Source: Pseudomonas protegens (GTDB lineage: Bacteria > Pseudomonadota > Gammaproteobacteria > Pseudomonadales > Pseudomonadaceae). Taken from it: a stretch of 64,000 bases of DNA. Under the pieces are notes generated by a model, which ran no database searches, was not told where the DNA came from, and saw nothing but the letters and a program-made list of their open reading frames with translations. Location of the stretch: contig NZ_CP060201.1 of NCBI RefSeq assembly GCF_013407925.2, positions 6,557,001 to 6,621,000 on the forward strand, read 5' to 3'. Position numbers and translations under genes: made by a program. Shown here piece by piece: positions 16,517 to 26,959 of this stretch. Every line of letters begins with the position of its first letter. Position 1 is the first letter of the stretch.

Positions 16517-19500
16517 TCATGCACCTCCTTGTTCCGGTGGAACCTTGCTTGCGGATACCCAGAGGGTGTCGATGCTCAGCAGCGGTGGCTGGTTGTCCGC
16601 GGCCACCGCGCCGCGCGCCAGTTGCGCCGGATCGTCGGCGCTGAAGGCCCGCAGGGTCAGGTCGACCCGGGCGTTGCCCTGGAGCGTGACCTGTTCGGCC
16701 AGCCGCCAGCGGTCGATGGCCTGGCTGAAGGCGCTGGTGAAGGCCGGCGGGCTGTTCAGCGAGGTCGCCACCGGCAACAGCAGCGCCGCCGGCAGCACGG
16801 TGCGCGCGACCACGCCGGGCGCTGCGACCTCGTAGCTGTAGCGGCCCTCCATGCCGACCTGCACCGTGGTGCCATTGCTGCCGGCGCCCAGGGCGGCGAA
16901 AAACACCTCCAGGTAGTCGTCCAGGCTGGCGTTCGGCACCTTCAGGTTGTCCAGGGAGAAGCTGCCTTGGCTGATGTGCGGGCTGATGCTGTCGACAAAG
17001 CGCACCACCGGCGTCGAGAAGCGGAACAACGGGTTGGTCTGCAGGGTGCCGATGTCCGCCGCGGGGAACAGGATGCGGTTGCGCTCCACCGACAGCGAGG
17101 CCCAGGCGTTCTGGTGGTCGAACAGGTTGAGGGCCGGCAGGCTGGTGCGGCGCTCGTCGATCAGCAGGGCGTCCGCGTAGTCGAGCCAGACGGCCGGCTG
17201 GCTGCCCTTGAGCCGGTAGCGGTAGGCGATCAGCCCCGGGTTGCTCGGATCGACCACGCTCACCGCGTCGTACTCTTGCGGTGCGATCTGCACCAGCGGC
17301 GCCGGCAGGCTGACCTTGCCGAACTCGGGCAGGGTGGCGCTGATCTGCCCGCTGGCCGGATCGTAGCTGGCCGCCACCTGATTGATGCTGACGTCCAGCA
17401 GCAGGGTTTCGGCCCGCTCCTGGCCATCCACCGTGACCGGGGCCAGTACCTGGCTGAAGCTGCAGGTCAGGGCCTGGGGCGCGACAAACGCCGCGTTGCT
17501 GCGCAACAGCGGCCGGGCCCAGGCGTCATAGGCCTCGGTGACCTGCTGGACGATGTAGACGAAGGCCTCCACCGCCTGTTGCGCAGCGGCAATCTGCACC
17601 GCGGTAGGCTCGCCGAAGTTGATCGCGCTGAGGTTGTCCTGCATCGCCACTTCAATGCTCGGGTACACGCTGACGAACTGCGCCAGGGCGGTGACCAGGC
17701 TCTTGTCGACACTGCGCAACGCAGCATCGACGGTCGGCGTGTTGAGGGCGATGGCCACGTTCAGGCTGTCCTGGGCCGTGCCGCGCACCAGTGAGTCGAA
17801 GGCGTAGGTCCATTTGCTCAGGTCCGAGACTTGCTGCGGCACCGGGGCCCAGGCCGTCGCCGTCTGCCCCTGGATGGTCGGCGGCTCGGGCAGGGCCCGC
17901 AGCAGCACCGGCAGGTTCAGGGTCTGGCCGTCGGCCAGGGGCACCCGCAAGGGGCCGGAGATCAGCGAGATCCAGTTCGACTGGGTGTAGCCGCTGATGC
18001 CCGGCACGTTGCGCACGTCATGCTCCAGGTGGCTGATCTGCAGCTCCAGGTCCAGCGGCACGTAGCTTCTTGCCGCCTCGTTGCGCGAATTGAAGACAAA
18101 CGCCAGGGCGCTTTCCCCTGGGGCGTCGGGCAGGCCGATGCGACCGCTGCCAAAGGCATAGTTGTCGTTGCCGGCCTGCGGCGCTTCGCTGTTGCCCGCC
18201 ACTTTGGCGGCGCTCGCCACCGTTGGCTGGCCGTACAACGATAGGGGCTCGCCGGTGGCGCTGCCTTGCACCGAGAAGCCGACGATGGCGGTGGTGCTGT
18301 AGGCCGAATACAACTGGTTGAGCAGGGTCTGGCGCAGCTTCTCGCCCGCCGCGGCCCGCGCCGGTCCATCCTGCGGGCCCGCCGAGAGCACCGGCTTGAT
18401 GGTCGATGCAATAGCGTCGGCCAGGGTCTGCTTGGCGCTGAGGATTTTCCCCAGGTTGCCGTCCTTGAGCGGGTCCTTGCTGCCCAGCAGGGTGTCGAGC
18501 AGAAACACCGAGGGCGCGTAGGTCGGCGCGAGGAAGCCGTCGATGGCCTTGAGGGCGGTTTCGAACCACAGGTTCTGATCGACCCCGGTGAGTGTCAAGG
18601 TCACTGGATCGCCGCTCGGGAATGGCTGGTCCGGCTGGTAGTTGGGGTAGATCTGCACGCTGTCCGAGGTCAGGCTGCGGGCGATCGGCTGGGCGGCGAA
18701 GTAGCCCGGGGCCGGATCGATGCGGTAACGGATGCCGTCGTTGCCGTCGCCGAGGGCGAAGCGCGCGGCCCACAGAGTCTGGCTGCGGCCGTCCGGGGTG
18801 CTGCCCGGGTCCGCGGTGCCGCTGCCGACCCGGGTCATCCAGGCCCCGGCCCGCTGGAACAGGGCCTCGAAGGCCCGGGCGAACTGGCTGTAGCCGCTGG
18901 TGCTGGCGCTCAGCGCGTCGGGGACCGGCAGCAGGGTGCTGGTCACCGCCACGCCCCCTTCCAGGCCGGCCACATCCGGCTCCACCAGCGCCGCCACCCG
19001 GCGCAGGCCGAGGGTCAGGCTCAGGGGCAGGATCGAGCCCGGAGCCAGGGCGTCGATGTCCACCGCCAGCTTCAGTTGCACCGTGGCCGGCGCGACGGGG
19101 CGGGCGCCCTGGACCACTTGGGCAAGGTACAGGATCACCCCGTTGACATAGTCCAGCAGCGGCTGCGCCTGGCTGTCGTCAAGCCGGCTCAGGGGCTGGG
19201 CGAACAGGCTGTTGACCAGCTCCACGCTGACCGCGCGGCCCTGGCACCAGGGCAACTGCAGATCCTTGTAGGACTGGTTCAGCTGGTAGTAGATCAGGCT
19301 GAACATCTCCAGGTCCTTGTCGGCCTGGACCTTGACGTCGCCACCGCCGGCCGGGTCATAGCTGGAGGTGTCGAGGCTCAGGCTGATCACCAGTTGCGCG
19401 CCACCGGCGACGGCTTCGTAGGTATAGAAGCTGCGGGTATTGGGCCAGGCCGACAGGGCGATCAGCCGGTCGCAGTAGCGCAGCGGCAGCGGCGGGTGAT

Positions 19501-22500
19501 TGAGGCTGCCCGGATAACCGGGCGTGGGGGCCTGGAAGGGGGTGACGGTGATGTTGCCGAAGATGTCCAGCCAGGTCAGGTTGACCTGGGCGAAGCTGCC
19601 CACGCCACGGTAGGGGTTGTCCGCGGCGCTCGGCAGCCCGGGCCGGGCCGGCACTGGCGCGGCGTTGCTGGTGGCGCGCCGGGCCAGGCCGAGGGTCTGC
19701 TGGTAGCTGTACTGGCTGTCTTCGGCCAGGGCATCGAGGGCCCGGGCGCGGCTTTGCGGATCGCGCATGGCCTGGCGGTGGGCCTGGGCCTCGGGCGAGT
19801 CGACGCCACTGTCCGGCCGCTGCGGGCCGAAGGGCAGGGCCAGCTCGCTGGCGCTGAACCAGGGTGAACCGTCGAGTCCGGCGGACAGCACCGAATACAG
19901 GTTGTACAGGTAGGCGCTGGCGTAGCCGTCCGGGTCCAGGCTCGGTGAATCCACCGGCGGCGGGTTGTTGCGCAGCACACTGAAGGCCGCGTTGCCCTGG
20001 TTGAACACCGCTTGCAGATCGAAGGTCTGGGTGTCGATGTTCAGGCTGCTGCCGACGCTGAACAGCCCGGGGACCTGCGCGGCGCCCACCGCCAGGGCAT
20101 CCAGGTCGAGGCCGTAGTAGCCGGCCAGAGACTGCAGGCTGTTGCCCGGCGCCAGGCTGGCGTCGACGACATAGGTCAGGGCCGGGATGAACAGCGCCAC
20201 GCCGCCGGCGGCGCTGACCCCGGGGTTGAGGTTGGCGATCTGCGTGGCGCTGATCGGCTGCAGCGCGCCCGCCGAGTAGTAGCGCGCCAGGTTGTCGAGA
20301 ATGCTCGCGCTCTGGCCATTGCCGGCGCTGGCCTCGGCCGGGGTCACCAGGTGGATGATGCCGTCCACCGGCACCTGCACTGCCTTGCTCAGCGTTACCC
20401 CGGCATTGAGCTCGGCGATGCGTCCAGTGCCGATGCCGTAGAAGGCCGCGAGGCTGTCCAGGCTGTCGCCGGCGCTGGTCGGCTGGCTGCTGTCGGCGGT
20501 GGCGGCCGAACCCAGGGTCATGTGGCTGCCTTGCTGGATCACCGTGTCGGTGCTGACGAAGGCGTTGACGAAGTTGCACAGGCGGCCGTCGAGCGCGTCG
20601 CGGGGGTAGGTCACCACCAGGGTCAGGGTGGCCGTGCCGCTGTCGTCGAAGATGCTGTCGGGCAGGCCGGCGGCGGCGATCGCATCGTAATAGCTCAGGT
20701 AATAGCCGCCGGAGCGCACGGTAGACAGTTCCCAGAGCAGCTTGACCACTTCCTCGGGCGGATTGAGGATGCCCCGCGGCCCGACTTCTTCGGCCAGGCG
20801 CGCGGCCATCAGGGCCGGCGGCGGGTTGGTTTCGGTGGACAGGTTGGTCTGGGTGAGGAAGGCCAGGAAGTCGCTGGCGGCCTGGCTCAGCAGGTTGCTG
20901 GCCTTGGCGTTGCCCTGGGGCATCAGCAGGAACTGGCCGCTGATGATCGCGCTGCCCAGCTCGCTGACCGCGATCAGCAGGCGCTCCAGCAATTGCGCAT
21001 CGGTGGCCGACGGGCCGAGCAGTTCATAGGTGTAGGCCAGGTTGCTGCCGCTGCCAGCGATGGCCCCGGGTTCGGCCTGGGGCAGGCGCTTGATGGTGAA
21101 ATCGACCCGGGTCGCGTAGCTGTAGGCCGGGATTTCGCGGCGGGTGGTTTCCAGGGTCGCCGGGTCGGTGGACACCTCGCACGGGGTGAACGCCGGCAGG
21201 TAGGGGATTTGCTGCGTCAGCTGCGGCAACTGCCGGGCGAGGTTGCCGACCCGCTGGTTGATCAGCTGGATCAGGCCGTCGGGCAGGGACCAGAGCATGG
21301 GCTGCACGCTGGCGCCGCCCTCGCTGCTGGCCCGCAGCCCCGGCTGGCAGAGGTTGCGCAATTGCTGCAGGTCGGCGGTCGACCACAGGGACACGCTTTT
21401 CACCGCGTAGTCTTTCGGGCTGCGGGCCACGGTGGGCAGCAGCTCGATGCGCGGCGCCGGCTGGAACTTGCCTTGCCGGGCGTAGGCCAGTACCCCGCTG
21501 AGGTTGCTGTAGGCCTGATTCAGGTTCATCGAGCCGCTGCTGGCCCCGGCGATCTGCACGAACGACAGATCGACCCCGTGGCTGGTGGCGGCCCGGCTCA
21601 GGCTGATGGGCACGTCGCTGCCGGGCAAGAGGTCGGCCGGGGTCGGGAACTGCTGCCCGGTCAACTGGTACAGGCCATAGGCGTTCTGCTGGGCGGGGTA
21701 GAGAAACGCCGGGCTCAGGCTCAGGCCGCCCATGCCCGCCGGGTTCGCCGGCAGGCGCAGGCCGTAGGCCAGAAAGCGCGAGAGCATGCCCGCCAGTTGC
21801 GACAGCTGGTCGGTGGTCACCAGCAGATTCCACAGGTCCTCGGTGTACAGGCTGTTGAGCGAGGTCAGGGTGATCTGCGCCTTGGCGAACAGGGGCGCCA
21901 CCCTGAAGTTGGCCGACGCCGGGTCGCTGAACAGGGCCATGGCACTGACGCCGAAGCGCGCGCCGGCGCTGTTGAGGCTGTCGCCGGCGGTGCGGTACGC
22001 CAGGTTCGGCAGCAGCAGCGGCTGGCCGGCCAGCAGCAGCCCGGGCATGGCGTAGAGCGCACTGTCCTGGGCCAGTTGCGCCAGCGTGACGCCCAGGGTC
22101 CGGGCCAGGCTGTTGAAGGTTTCCCCGGGGCCGGTGGTGCACTGGTGGATGTCGTTGCCCACCGGCAGGCTGATCACCTGATTGGCGGCGATCACCAACG
22201 AGTTGCCATTGGCCAGGATCAGCCCCGAGGCGCTGGTGCTCCAGCGTGCCGGCACGCTGCCGTCGGACCAGGCCGCGGCGACCTTGGCCAGGGTGTCGCC
22301 GCTCTGCAGGGTGTAGGCCGGCAGCGGGATATCCAGGCTCAGGCCGTCGCTCAGGGCGACTTCGGCGTTGGGCCGGACGATGTCGTCCAGGGTCAGGTTG
22401 TTGCCGCGCAGGTCGTTGGTCCAGCCCAGGATCGCGCTGACGGAGTTGCCATTGGCCGTGGCGTAGGCGTAGTCGTCGAAGGCGTTCAGCGCGACCTGCA

Positions 22501-25500
22501 ACAGTTGCCGGCCGATAACCATGAAGGCATCGGTGAAGATCACCGCGGCCATGGATTCGCTGTCGTCCGCCACAGCCCGCAATGCGGGTGCCGGCGGCGG
22601 CTCCTTGCTGGTGACCAGCGCCACCAGTTCCTTGAACATCTGCGCGACATTGCTGCGGTAGGTGCTGTTGGTGCCCACGTAGTGGGCGAAATCCACGGTG
22701 GCGCTGCCGGCACTGGCCAGGGGCACGCCCAGGGACAGACCGTCGAACACCGGAAACAGCACCGAGCCGGCTTGCAGCACCTGCTGGATCTGCGCCTGGT
22801 TGCTGGCGTCGGGCAGGGTGATGCTGACCTCGAAGGACGACAGGAAGGTCAGCAGCTCGCTGATGCCGAACGGCGGGTTGGCCAGGTCGGCCAGGCGTTT
22901 GATGTCCTCCTCGAGCATGGCCTTGTCCACCAGGGTGCCGAGGATGTCGGCCAGGGTGTCCTGCTCGCTGCTGGCCGAACCCAGGCTGCCCACCAGCCAG
23001 GGCAGGTAGTCGGCGCACAGGCGTTCGAAGCTGCTGTTGCCGGCGCTGTCGGCCGCGGCCCGGGTCGGCGAGGGCGCGTCCATGGTCAGCAGGAACACGA
23101 AGGCTCCCTGCTGCTCGGCGTAGTCGCTGGCGCCCTCGTTGCACAGCACGGTGAATTGCGGCGTGGCGTAGAGGTTCAGCAGCGGTTTGCCGGCGGCGCG
23201 CAGCAGCGTCATCGGTTGCGGCGTGGTGGCCCGCCGCGCAAGGGCCAGCTGGGCATGGCGGGCCTGGCGCGCCAGCAGCAGGCCGGGTTCGGCCCAGGGC
23301 GCCGGGCCGCTCTGGATGGCGTTGATCTCGAAGCGCGCCGAGACGTCGGCATGGAAGGAAAAACTGATGCTGAAACTGAACAGGCCGAGGTCGATCTTGA
23401 CCTTGACGCTGACCTCCACCGTGGCCCGGGCGGCAATTGGAATCGGCTTGTAGCTCTCGTAGGTCAGGGACAGCGACAGGGTGATGCGCACGTTGACCGC
23501 GGCCGAGATGATGGCGAAGTCGATGCTGCCGTAGAGCAGGCCGATGACCCCGACCGTGCCCTGGATCTTGAAGTAGTAGTCGTCCTGCACGCTCTTGCCG
23601 GCCGGCACCAGGGCGGTGGACGGGTGATAGGCGTGGAAGGCGGCGATGGTGCCTTCCAGAATGCCGAACACGGTCAGGGCGAAACCGGCCTTGAGCGGCC
23701 CCTTGACGAAGTTGTAGCCCAGGCCCAGCTGCAGGCCGAGGCCGAAGACGATCACCGGGTCGAAGGTGCCCTGGGTGGTTTTCGGCACCTGGGTGGCGGT
23801 CACCGACGACAGCTTGCCCAGGTAGAAACCGCCGGCGCCGAGCACCGGCACGCCGTAGACGATCGCGGAAATCGAGAACGAGCGGGTGAAGTCCAGGTTG
23901 TAGGGAAAGCCGATGTCGATGAAAAAGTCGCCGTTGGTGTAGATCTTCACCCCGATCTCCGGCAGCACGATGGACACCGCGCCGAAGTTGAGGTTGCGGA
24001 TGCTGTCGGGGAAGGTCCATTCGATCTGGTACACGCCGACGTCGTCGGTGATCTTCTTGTACAGGATGTCCAGCACCAGGTTGCCCAGGGCCTTGGCTTT
24101 CTCCCCGGCCAGGGCCAGGCGCAGGCCATAGAGGTTGGGGTCGTTGAACACCAGCATCAGGTCGACGGTCCAGTCCTTGCCGGTCTTGAGCAGCAACAGT
24201 TGCCCGGCGATCAGCCAGTCGCTGTTGCGGCTGTAGTAGGGCACGCCCTTGCTGCCGCTGTCGCTGGGGTTCAGCGGGTTGCTGGAACCGGTGGTCGACG
24301 GCACGTCCTTCAGGGCGTCGATCACCGCCTTGGTGTTGGTGAAGCTGTCGTAGCCGCTGATGGCCACCCGCTGGCCGAGGACCAGCAGCGGCAGGCTGAA
24401 GTAGTCCGTGCCCTGGCCCGGCACCGTCGGCAGCTTGTCCACTGGCTGGCCTTTGCTCGGGTCCAGCAGGTTGCTCCAGTCCTGCTGCTCCTGGGGGTTG
24501 TTGCCCTTGAACACCGAGGATCCGTCGATGCCCAGGGTGATCTTGTCCACGCCATTGACCTTTTTGCGCTCGAACACCAGGCCGTCGATGCTCATGAACC
24601 CCAGGTCGATCTTGCTCGCCAGGGTGTACTTGGCGCTGATGCTGGGCACGCTGCTGCCGCTGCTGTTTTCCAGGTTGATGATCAGCGACAGGCCATCGAG
24701 GGAAATCTGGTTGAGCACGTCCCAGGGCGAGCTCAGGGTGAAATACGGGTCGCTCAGCGATTGCATGAGTTTCTGGATCAGCCGGCCCAGGCTCCAGTTC
24801 TTCAGGGTGAAGGTCAGGGCCTTTTTGTCGACCTGATAGATCGCCGTCAGGCCCTCCCAGGACAGGGTCAGCTGGGCGTTGCTGCCCTGGTTGTCGGGGG
24901 CGAAGCTGTAGCCCAGCAGCACGCTGTCGTTGAGAAAGCTGAAATCCCACAGGGTGGTGGCGCTGCCGCTGTACTGCTGGTTCGCCGGCTTGCTGGCGTC
25001 GTAGCTCAGGCTCAGGGTGGCCAGGGTGTCGACACTGAAGGCCTGGCCCAGGTTGAAGGTCCAGCGCAGGCTGCCGGCCACCGTGTAGCTGTCGAGCGGG
25101 GTGTTGCCGGTGCTCAGGCTGGCGTCCACCTCCAGGGTGTTGACCAACAATTGGCCGGGCAGGAAATCCGGAAAGGCAAAGGTTCCGCCGAAGCTGAGGA
25201 ACTGGCTGACCAGCTGCTGCACGTCCACCGGCTGCGCCAGTTGCGCGGCGACTTGCCAGGTGGCCGGGGTCTTGCTGCCGTCGTAGTCGAGGCTGGCATT
25301 GGCGAAATACGGGCCGATGCCGACCAGGCCACCGATCCCCGCCTGGTAGGTGGTCACCGCCGGGGCGTTGCTGCCACTGGCGCTGGTGGGCGTGGTGGCC
25401 TTGATGTACAGCTGGCCGTCGGTGACCGAGAGAATCGGCTTGCCAGCGACGCTGAACAGGTTCAGGTCGAGCTCGAAACCGGCGTTGAAGGCGTAGCTCT

Positions 25501-26944
25501 TGGCACCCACATCCAGGCTCAGGCCGACGTCGGACAGCGAGGCGTCGACGAAACTCTTGGGGATGCGGATCAACTGAGCGGTCAGGGTGGCGATCAGGTC
25601 ATTGAGGTTGGCCGTGCCGTCGAAGCGCGCCAGCAGTTGCAGGTCGGAATTGAACTGGACAAAGAACAGGCCGTTTTCGCCGACGGTCTTGCCCTTGAAC
25701 ACCTCGGGCAACAACAGGAAGCGGGTCTGGAACAGAAAGCTCTGGGCGTTGCCCTCGGGCAGGAAGTTGATCCCCCACACCAGTTCGAAATCGGTGACGC
25801 CGAACACCAGTTGGTTGGTCGGGTCCTGCAGGGGCACCCAGGGATGCTCGACATTGATCACCGTGGGGTCGGCGCCCAGGGTCACGCTGGCGGTGCTCAG
25901 GGCCAGTTTCGGCTGGGTGACGCCACTCAGGGCGAGGCTGCGCAGGCCGATTCCGGAGAGAAACTGTTGCAGCACCGGTGGCGTGCCGCTGAAGAAGCTG
26001 CCGTTGTTGTCCAGCAGGCCGATGATGGTTGCCGGGGTCAGCAGGGCGCTGCCGTCGTCGCTGTGGCCGAGGTAGAAATTGAAGGCGCTGCCGTTGTTGA
26101 TCTGGGCCAGGGCGCGCAGTTGGTAGTTGACGGGCTGGTTGCTCTGGTCGGTGAGTCTCAGGTTGAGGCCGAAATACAGGCTGACCTGCTGATCGTAGAA
26201 GGCTTCGGCCGGGTCTTCGCCATCCTGCAGTTCTGGCGGGCCGATGATCAGGCCGAAGACTGGGGCATTGACATTCAGGTACAGCAGCTTCAGCCCGTCG
26301 CTGACGTTGAGGAACGGCGCCTGCAAGGTGGTGGTGGGCATGAACACCTCGACCCCGTCGACCTTGGCGAAGTCCATGCTGCCAGTAAAGGGCAGGGCCA
26401 GGGTCGGGAATCCCAGGTTTTGCACCACCGCGACCGCGGTGCTGAGCTGGGGCGGCGGCGTCAGCTGGGCGGCGAAGCCCTGGCGCGGGCCCTGGCTGGC
26501 CTTGAAGGTGAAGACCGCGTTGCTGATTGCGGTCCACTTGAAGGGAATGCCGGTGGCGAAGCTCGACAGGTCGGCCCAGGTCCAACTGGCCGGGGTGGTG
26601 ACGATTTCCAGGCTCAGGCTCTGGGTTCCGACAGCACCCGTGAGGCCAAAGGTCAGTACCAGCCCCTGCTGGATGTCCTGTTGCAGGAAGCGCGCGCTGA
26701 CCCCGGTGACCTTGAAGCTCTGGGTGGCGGGGTTCAGCGGCTGCACGCTCTGCGCGGTGAAGTTGACCGTGAGCCCGGCGACCGGCGACTGGAAGGCCGC
26801 CTTGAGGTCGTTGTCCAGGGTCGCGGAGACGCTGACCGTGGCATCCGCCAGGCCGGCGATCAGGTAGTCGCGGGTGAGGACGATCGGCGCGCCGGCATCG
26901 CCGGTCAGGGCCGCGGCGAGGTTGCTCAGGGGGCTGTTGGCCAT
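16517..26944 (-). CDS. Giant 3475-residue beta-rich protein with LysM-like modules
   Basis: An uninterrupted frame starting at 26944 after AAGGAG. The first 1300 or so residues are beta-rich, with many short repeats of hydrophobic strands (for example LTFGLTGAVGTQSLSLEIV) and a run of amphipathic strands about residues 950-1250 (FDPVIVFGLGLQLGLGYNF). LysM-like modules occur at about 1540-1690 (TLQSGDTLAKVAAAW, GETFNSLARTLGV) and about 2150-2310 (AGDSLDSLAAFYGIG, GNSLQSLAGYYGLD). No signal peptide or catalytic motif is evident. It follows the nuclease-fold gene by 15 bases and precedes the repeat-peptide gene by 67 bases. LysM modules usually bind peptidoglycan or chitin. I do not recognise the family; DUF6603-type giants are a possibility. 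It may be a scaffold or an exported toxin-like protein. Confidence 0.8.
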   Translation of the reverse strand: MANSPLSNLAAALTGDAGAPIVLTRDYLIAGLADATVSVSATLDNDLKAAFQSPVAGLTVNFTAQSVQPLNPATQSFKVTGVSARFLQQDIQQGLVLTFGLTGAVGTQSLSLEIVTTPASWTWADLSSFATGIPFKWTAISNAVFTFKASQGPRQGFAAQLTPPPQLSTAVAVVQNLGFPTLALPFTGSMDFAKVDGVEVFMPTTTLQAPFLNVSDGLKLLYLNVNAPVFGLIIGPPELQDGEDPAEAFYDQQVSLYFGLNLRLTDQSNQPVNYQLRALAQINNGSAFNFYLGHSDDGSALLTPATIIGLLDNNGSFFSGTPPVLQQFLSGIGLRSLALSGVTQPKLALSTASVTLGADPTVINVEHPWVPLQDPTNQLVFGVTDFELVWGINFLPEGNAQSFLFQTRFLLLPEVFKGKTVGENGLFFVQFNSDLQLLARFDGTANLNDLIATLTAQLIRIPKSFVDASLSDVGLSLDVGAKSYAFNAGFELDLNLFSVAGKPILSVTDGQLYIKATTPTSASGSNAPAVTTYQAGIGGLVGIGPYFANASLDYDGSKTPATWQVAAQLAQPVDVQQLVSQFLSFGGTFAFPDFLPGQLLVNTLEVDASLSTGNTPLDSYTVAGSLRWTFNLGQAFSVDTLATLSLSYDASKPANQQYSGSATTLWDFSFLNDSVLLGYSFAPDNQGSNAQLTLSWEGLTAIYQVDKKALTFTLKNWSLGRLIQKLMQSLSDPYFTLSSPWDVLNQISLDGLSLIINLENSSGSSVPSISAKYTLASKIDLGFMSIDGLVFERKKVNGVDKITLGIDGSSVFKGNNPQEQQDWSNLLDPSKGQPVDKLPTVPGQGTDYFSLPLLVLGQRVAISGYDSFTNTKAVIDALKDVPSTTGSSNPLNPSDSGSKGVPYYSRNSDWLIAGQLLLLKTGKDWTVDLMLVFNDPNLYGLRLALAGEKAKALGNLVLDILYKKITDDVGVYQIEWTFPDSIRNLNFGAVSIVLPEIGVKIYTNGDFFIDIGFPYNLDFTRSFSISAIVYGVPVLGAGGFYLGKLSSVTATQVPKTTQGTFDPVIVFGLGLQLGLGYNFVKGPLKAGFALTVFGILEGTIAAFHAYHPSTALVPAGKSVQDDYYFKIQGTVGVIGLLYGSIDFAIISAAVNVRITLSLSLTYESYKPIPIAARATVEVSVKVKIDLGLFSFSISFSFHADVSARFEINAIQSGPAPWAEPGLLLARQARHAQLALARRATTPQPMTLLRAAGKPLLNLYATPQFTVLCNEGASDYAEQQGAFVFLLTMDAPSPTRAAADSAGNSSFERLCADYLPWLVGSLGSASSEQDTLADILGTLVDKAMLEEDIKRLADLANPPFGISELLTFLSSFEVSITLPDASNQAQIQQVLQAGSVLFPVFDGLSLGVPLASAGSATVDFAHYVGTNSTYRSNVAQMFKELVALVTSKEPPPAPALRAVADDSESMAAVIFTDAFMVIGRQLLQVALNAFDDYAYATANGNSVSAILGWTNDLRGNNLTLDDIVRPNAEVALSDGLSLDIPLPAYTLQSGDTLAKVAAAWSDGSVPARWSTSASGLILANGNSLVIAANQVISLPVGNDIHQCTTGPGETFNSLARTLGVTLAQLAQDSALYAMPGLLLAGQPLLLPNLAYRTAGDSLNSAGARFGVSAMALFSDPASANFRVAPLFAKAQITLTSLNSLYTEDLWNLLVTTDQLSQLAGMLSRFLAYGLRLPANPAGMGGLSLSPAFLYPAQQNAYGLYQLTGQQFPTPADLLPGSDVPISLSRAATSHGVDLSFVQIAGASSGSMNLNQAYSNLSGVLAYARQGKFQPAPRIELLPTVARSPKDYAVKSVSLWSTADLQQLRNLCQPGLRASSEGGASVQPMLWSLPDGLIQLINQRVGNLARQLPQLTQQIPYLPAFTPCEVSTDPATLETTRREIPAYSYATRVDFTIKRLPQAEPGAIAGSGSNLAYTYELLGPSATDAQLLERLLIAVSELGSAIISGQFLLMPQGNAKASNLLSQAASDFLAFLTQTNLSTETNPPPALMAARLAEEVGPRGILNPPEEVVKLLWELSTVRSGGYYLSYYDAIAAAGLPDSIFDDSGTATLTLVVTYPRDALDGRLCNFVNAFVSTDTVIQQGSHMTLGSAATADSSQPTSAGDSLDSLAAFYGIGTGRIAELNAGVTLSKAVQVPVDGIIHLVTPAEASAGNGQSASILDNLARYYSAGALQPISATQIANLNPGVSAAGGVALFIPALTYVVDASLAPGNSLQSLAGYYGLDLDALAVGAAQVPGLFSVGSSLNIDTQTFDLQAVFNQGNAAFSVLRNNPPPVDSPSLDPDGYASAYLYNLYSVLSAGLDGSPWFSASELALPFGPQRPDSGVDSPEAQAHRQAMRDPQSRARALDALAEDSQYSYQQTLGLARRATSNAAPVPARPGLPSAADNPYRGVGSFAQVNLTWLDIFGNITVTPFQAPTPGYPGSLNHPPLPLRYCDRLIALSAWPNTRSFYTYEAVAGGAQLVISLSLDTSSYDPAGGGDVKVQADKDLEMFSLIYYQLNQSYKDLQLPWCQGRAVSVELVNSLFAQPLSRLDDSQAQPLLDYVNGVILYLAQVVQGARPVAPATVQLKLAVDIDALAPGSILPLSLTLGLRRVAALVEPDVAGLEGGVAVTSTLLPVPDALSASTSGYSQFARAFEALFQRAGAWMTRVGSGTADPGSTPDGRSQTLWAARFALGDGNDGIRYRIDPAPGYFAAQPIARSLTSDSVQIYPNYQPDQPFPSGDPVTLTLTGVDQNLWFETALKAIDGFLAPTYAPSVFLLDTLLGSKDPLKDGNLGKILSAKQTLADAIASTIKPVLSAGPQDGPARAAAGEKLRQTLLNQLYSAYSTTAIVGFSVQGSATGEPLSLYGQPTVASAAKVAGNSEAPQAGNDNYAFGSGRIGLPDAPGESALAFVFNSRNEAARSYVPLDLELQISHLEHDVRNVPGISGYTQSNWISLISGPLRVPLADGQTLNLPVLLRALPEPPTIQGQTATAWAPVPQQVSDLSKWTYAFDSLVRGTAQDSLNVAIALNTPTVDAALRSVDKSLVTALAQFVSVYPSIEVAMQDNLSAINFGEPTAVQIAAAQQAVEAFVYIVQQVTEAYDAWARPLLRSNAAFVAPQALTCSFSQVLAPVTVDGQERAETLLLDVSINQVAASYDPASGQISATLPEFGKVSLPAPLVQIAPQEYDAVSVVDPSNPGLIAYRYRLKGSQPAVWLDYADALLIDERRTSLPALNLFDHQNAWASLSVERNRILFPAADIGTLQTNPLFRFSTPVVRFVDSISPHISQGSFSLDNLKVPNASLDDYLEVFFAALGAGSNGTTVQVGMEGRYSYEVAAPGVVARTVLPAALLLPVATSLNSPPAFTSAFSQAIDRWRLAEQVTLQGNARVDLTLRAFSADDPAQLARGAVAADNQPPLLSIDTLWVSASKVPPEQGGA

Positions 26945-26959
26945 CTGTCTTCTCCTTGT

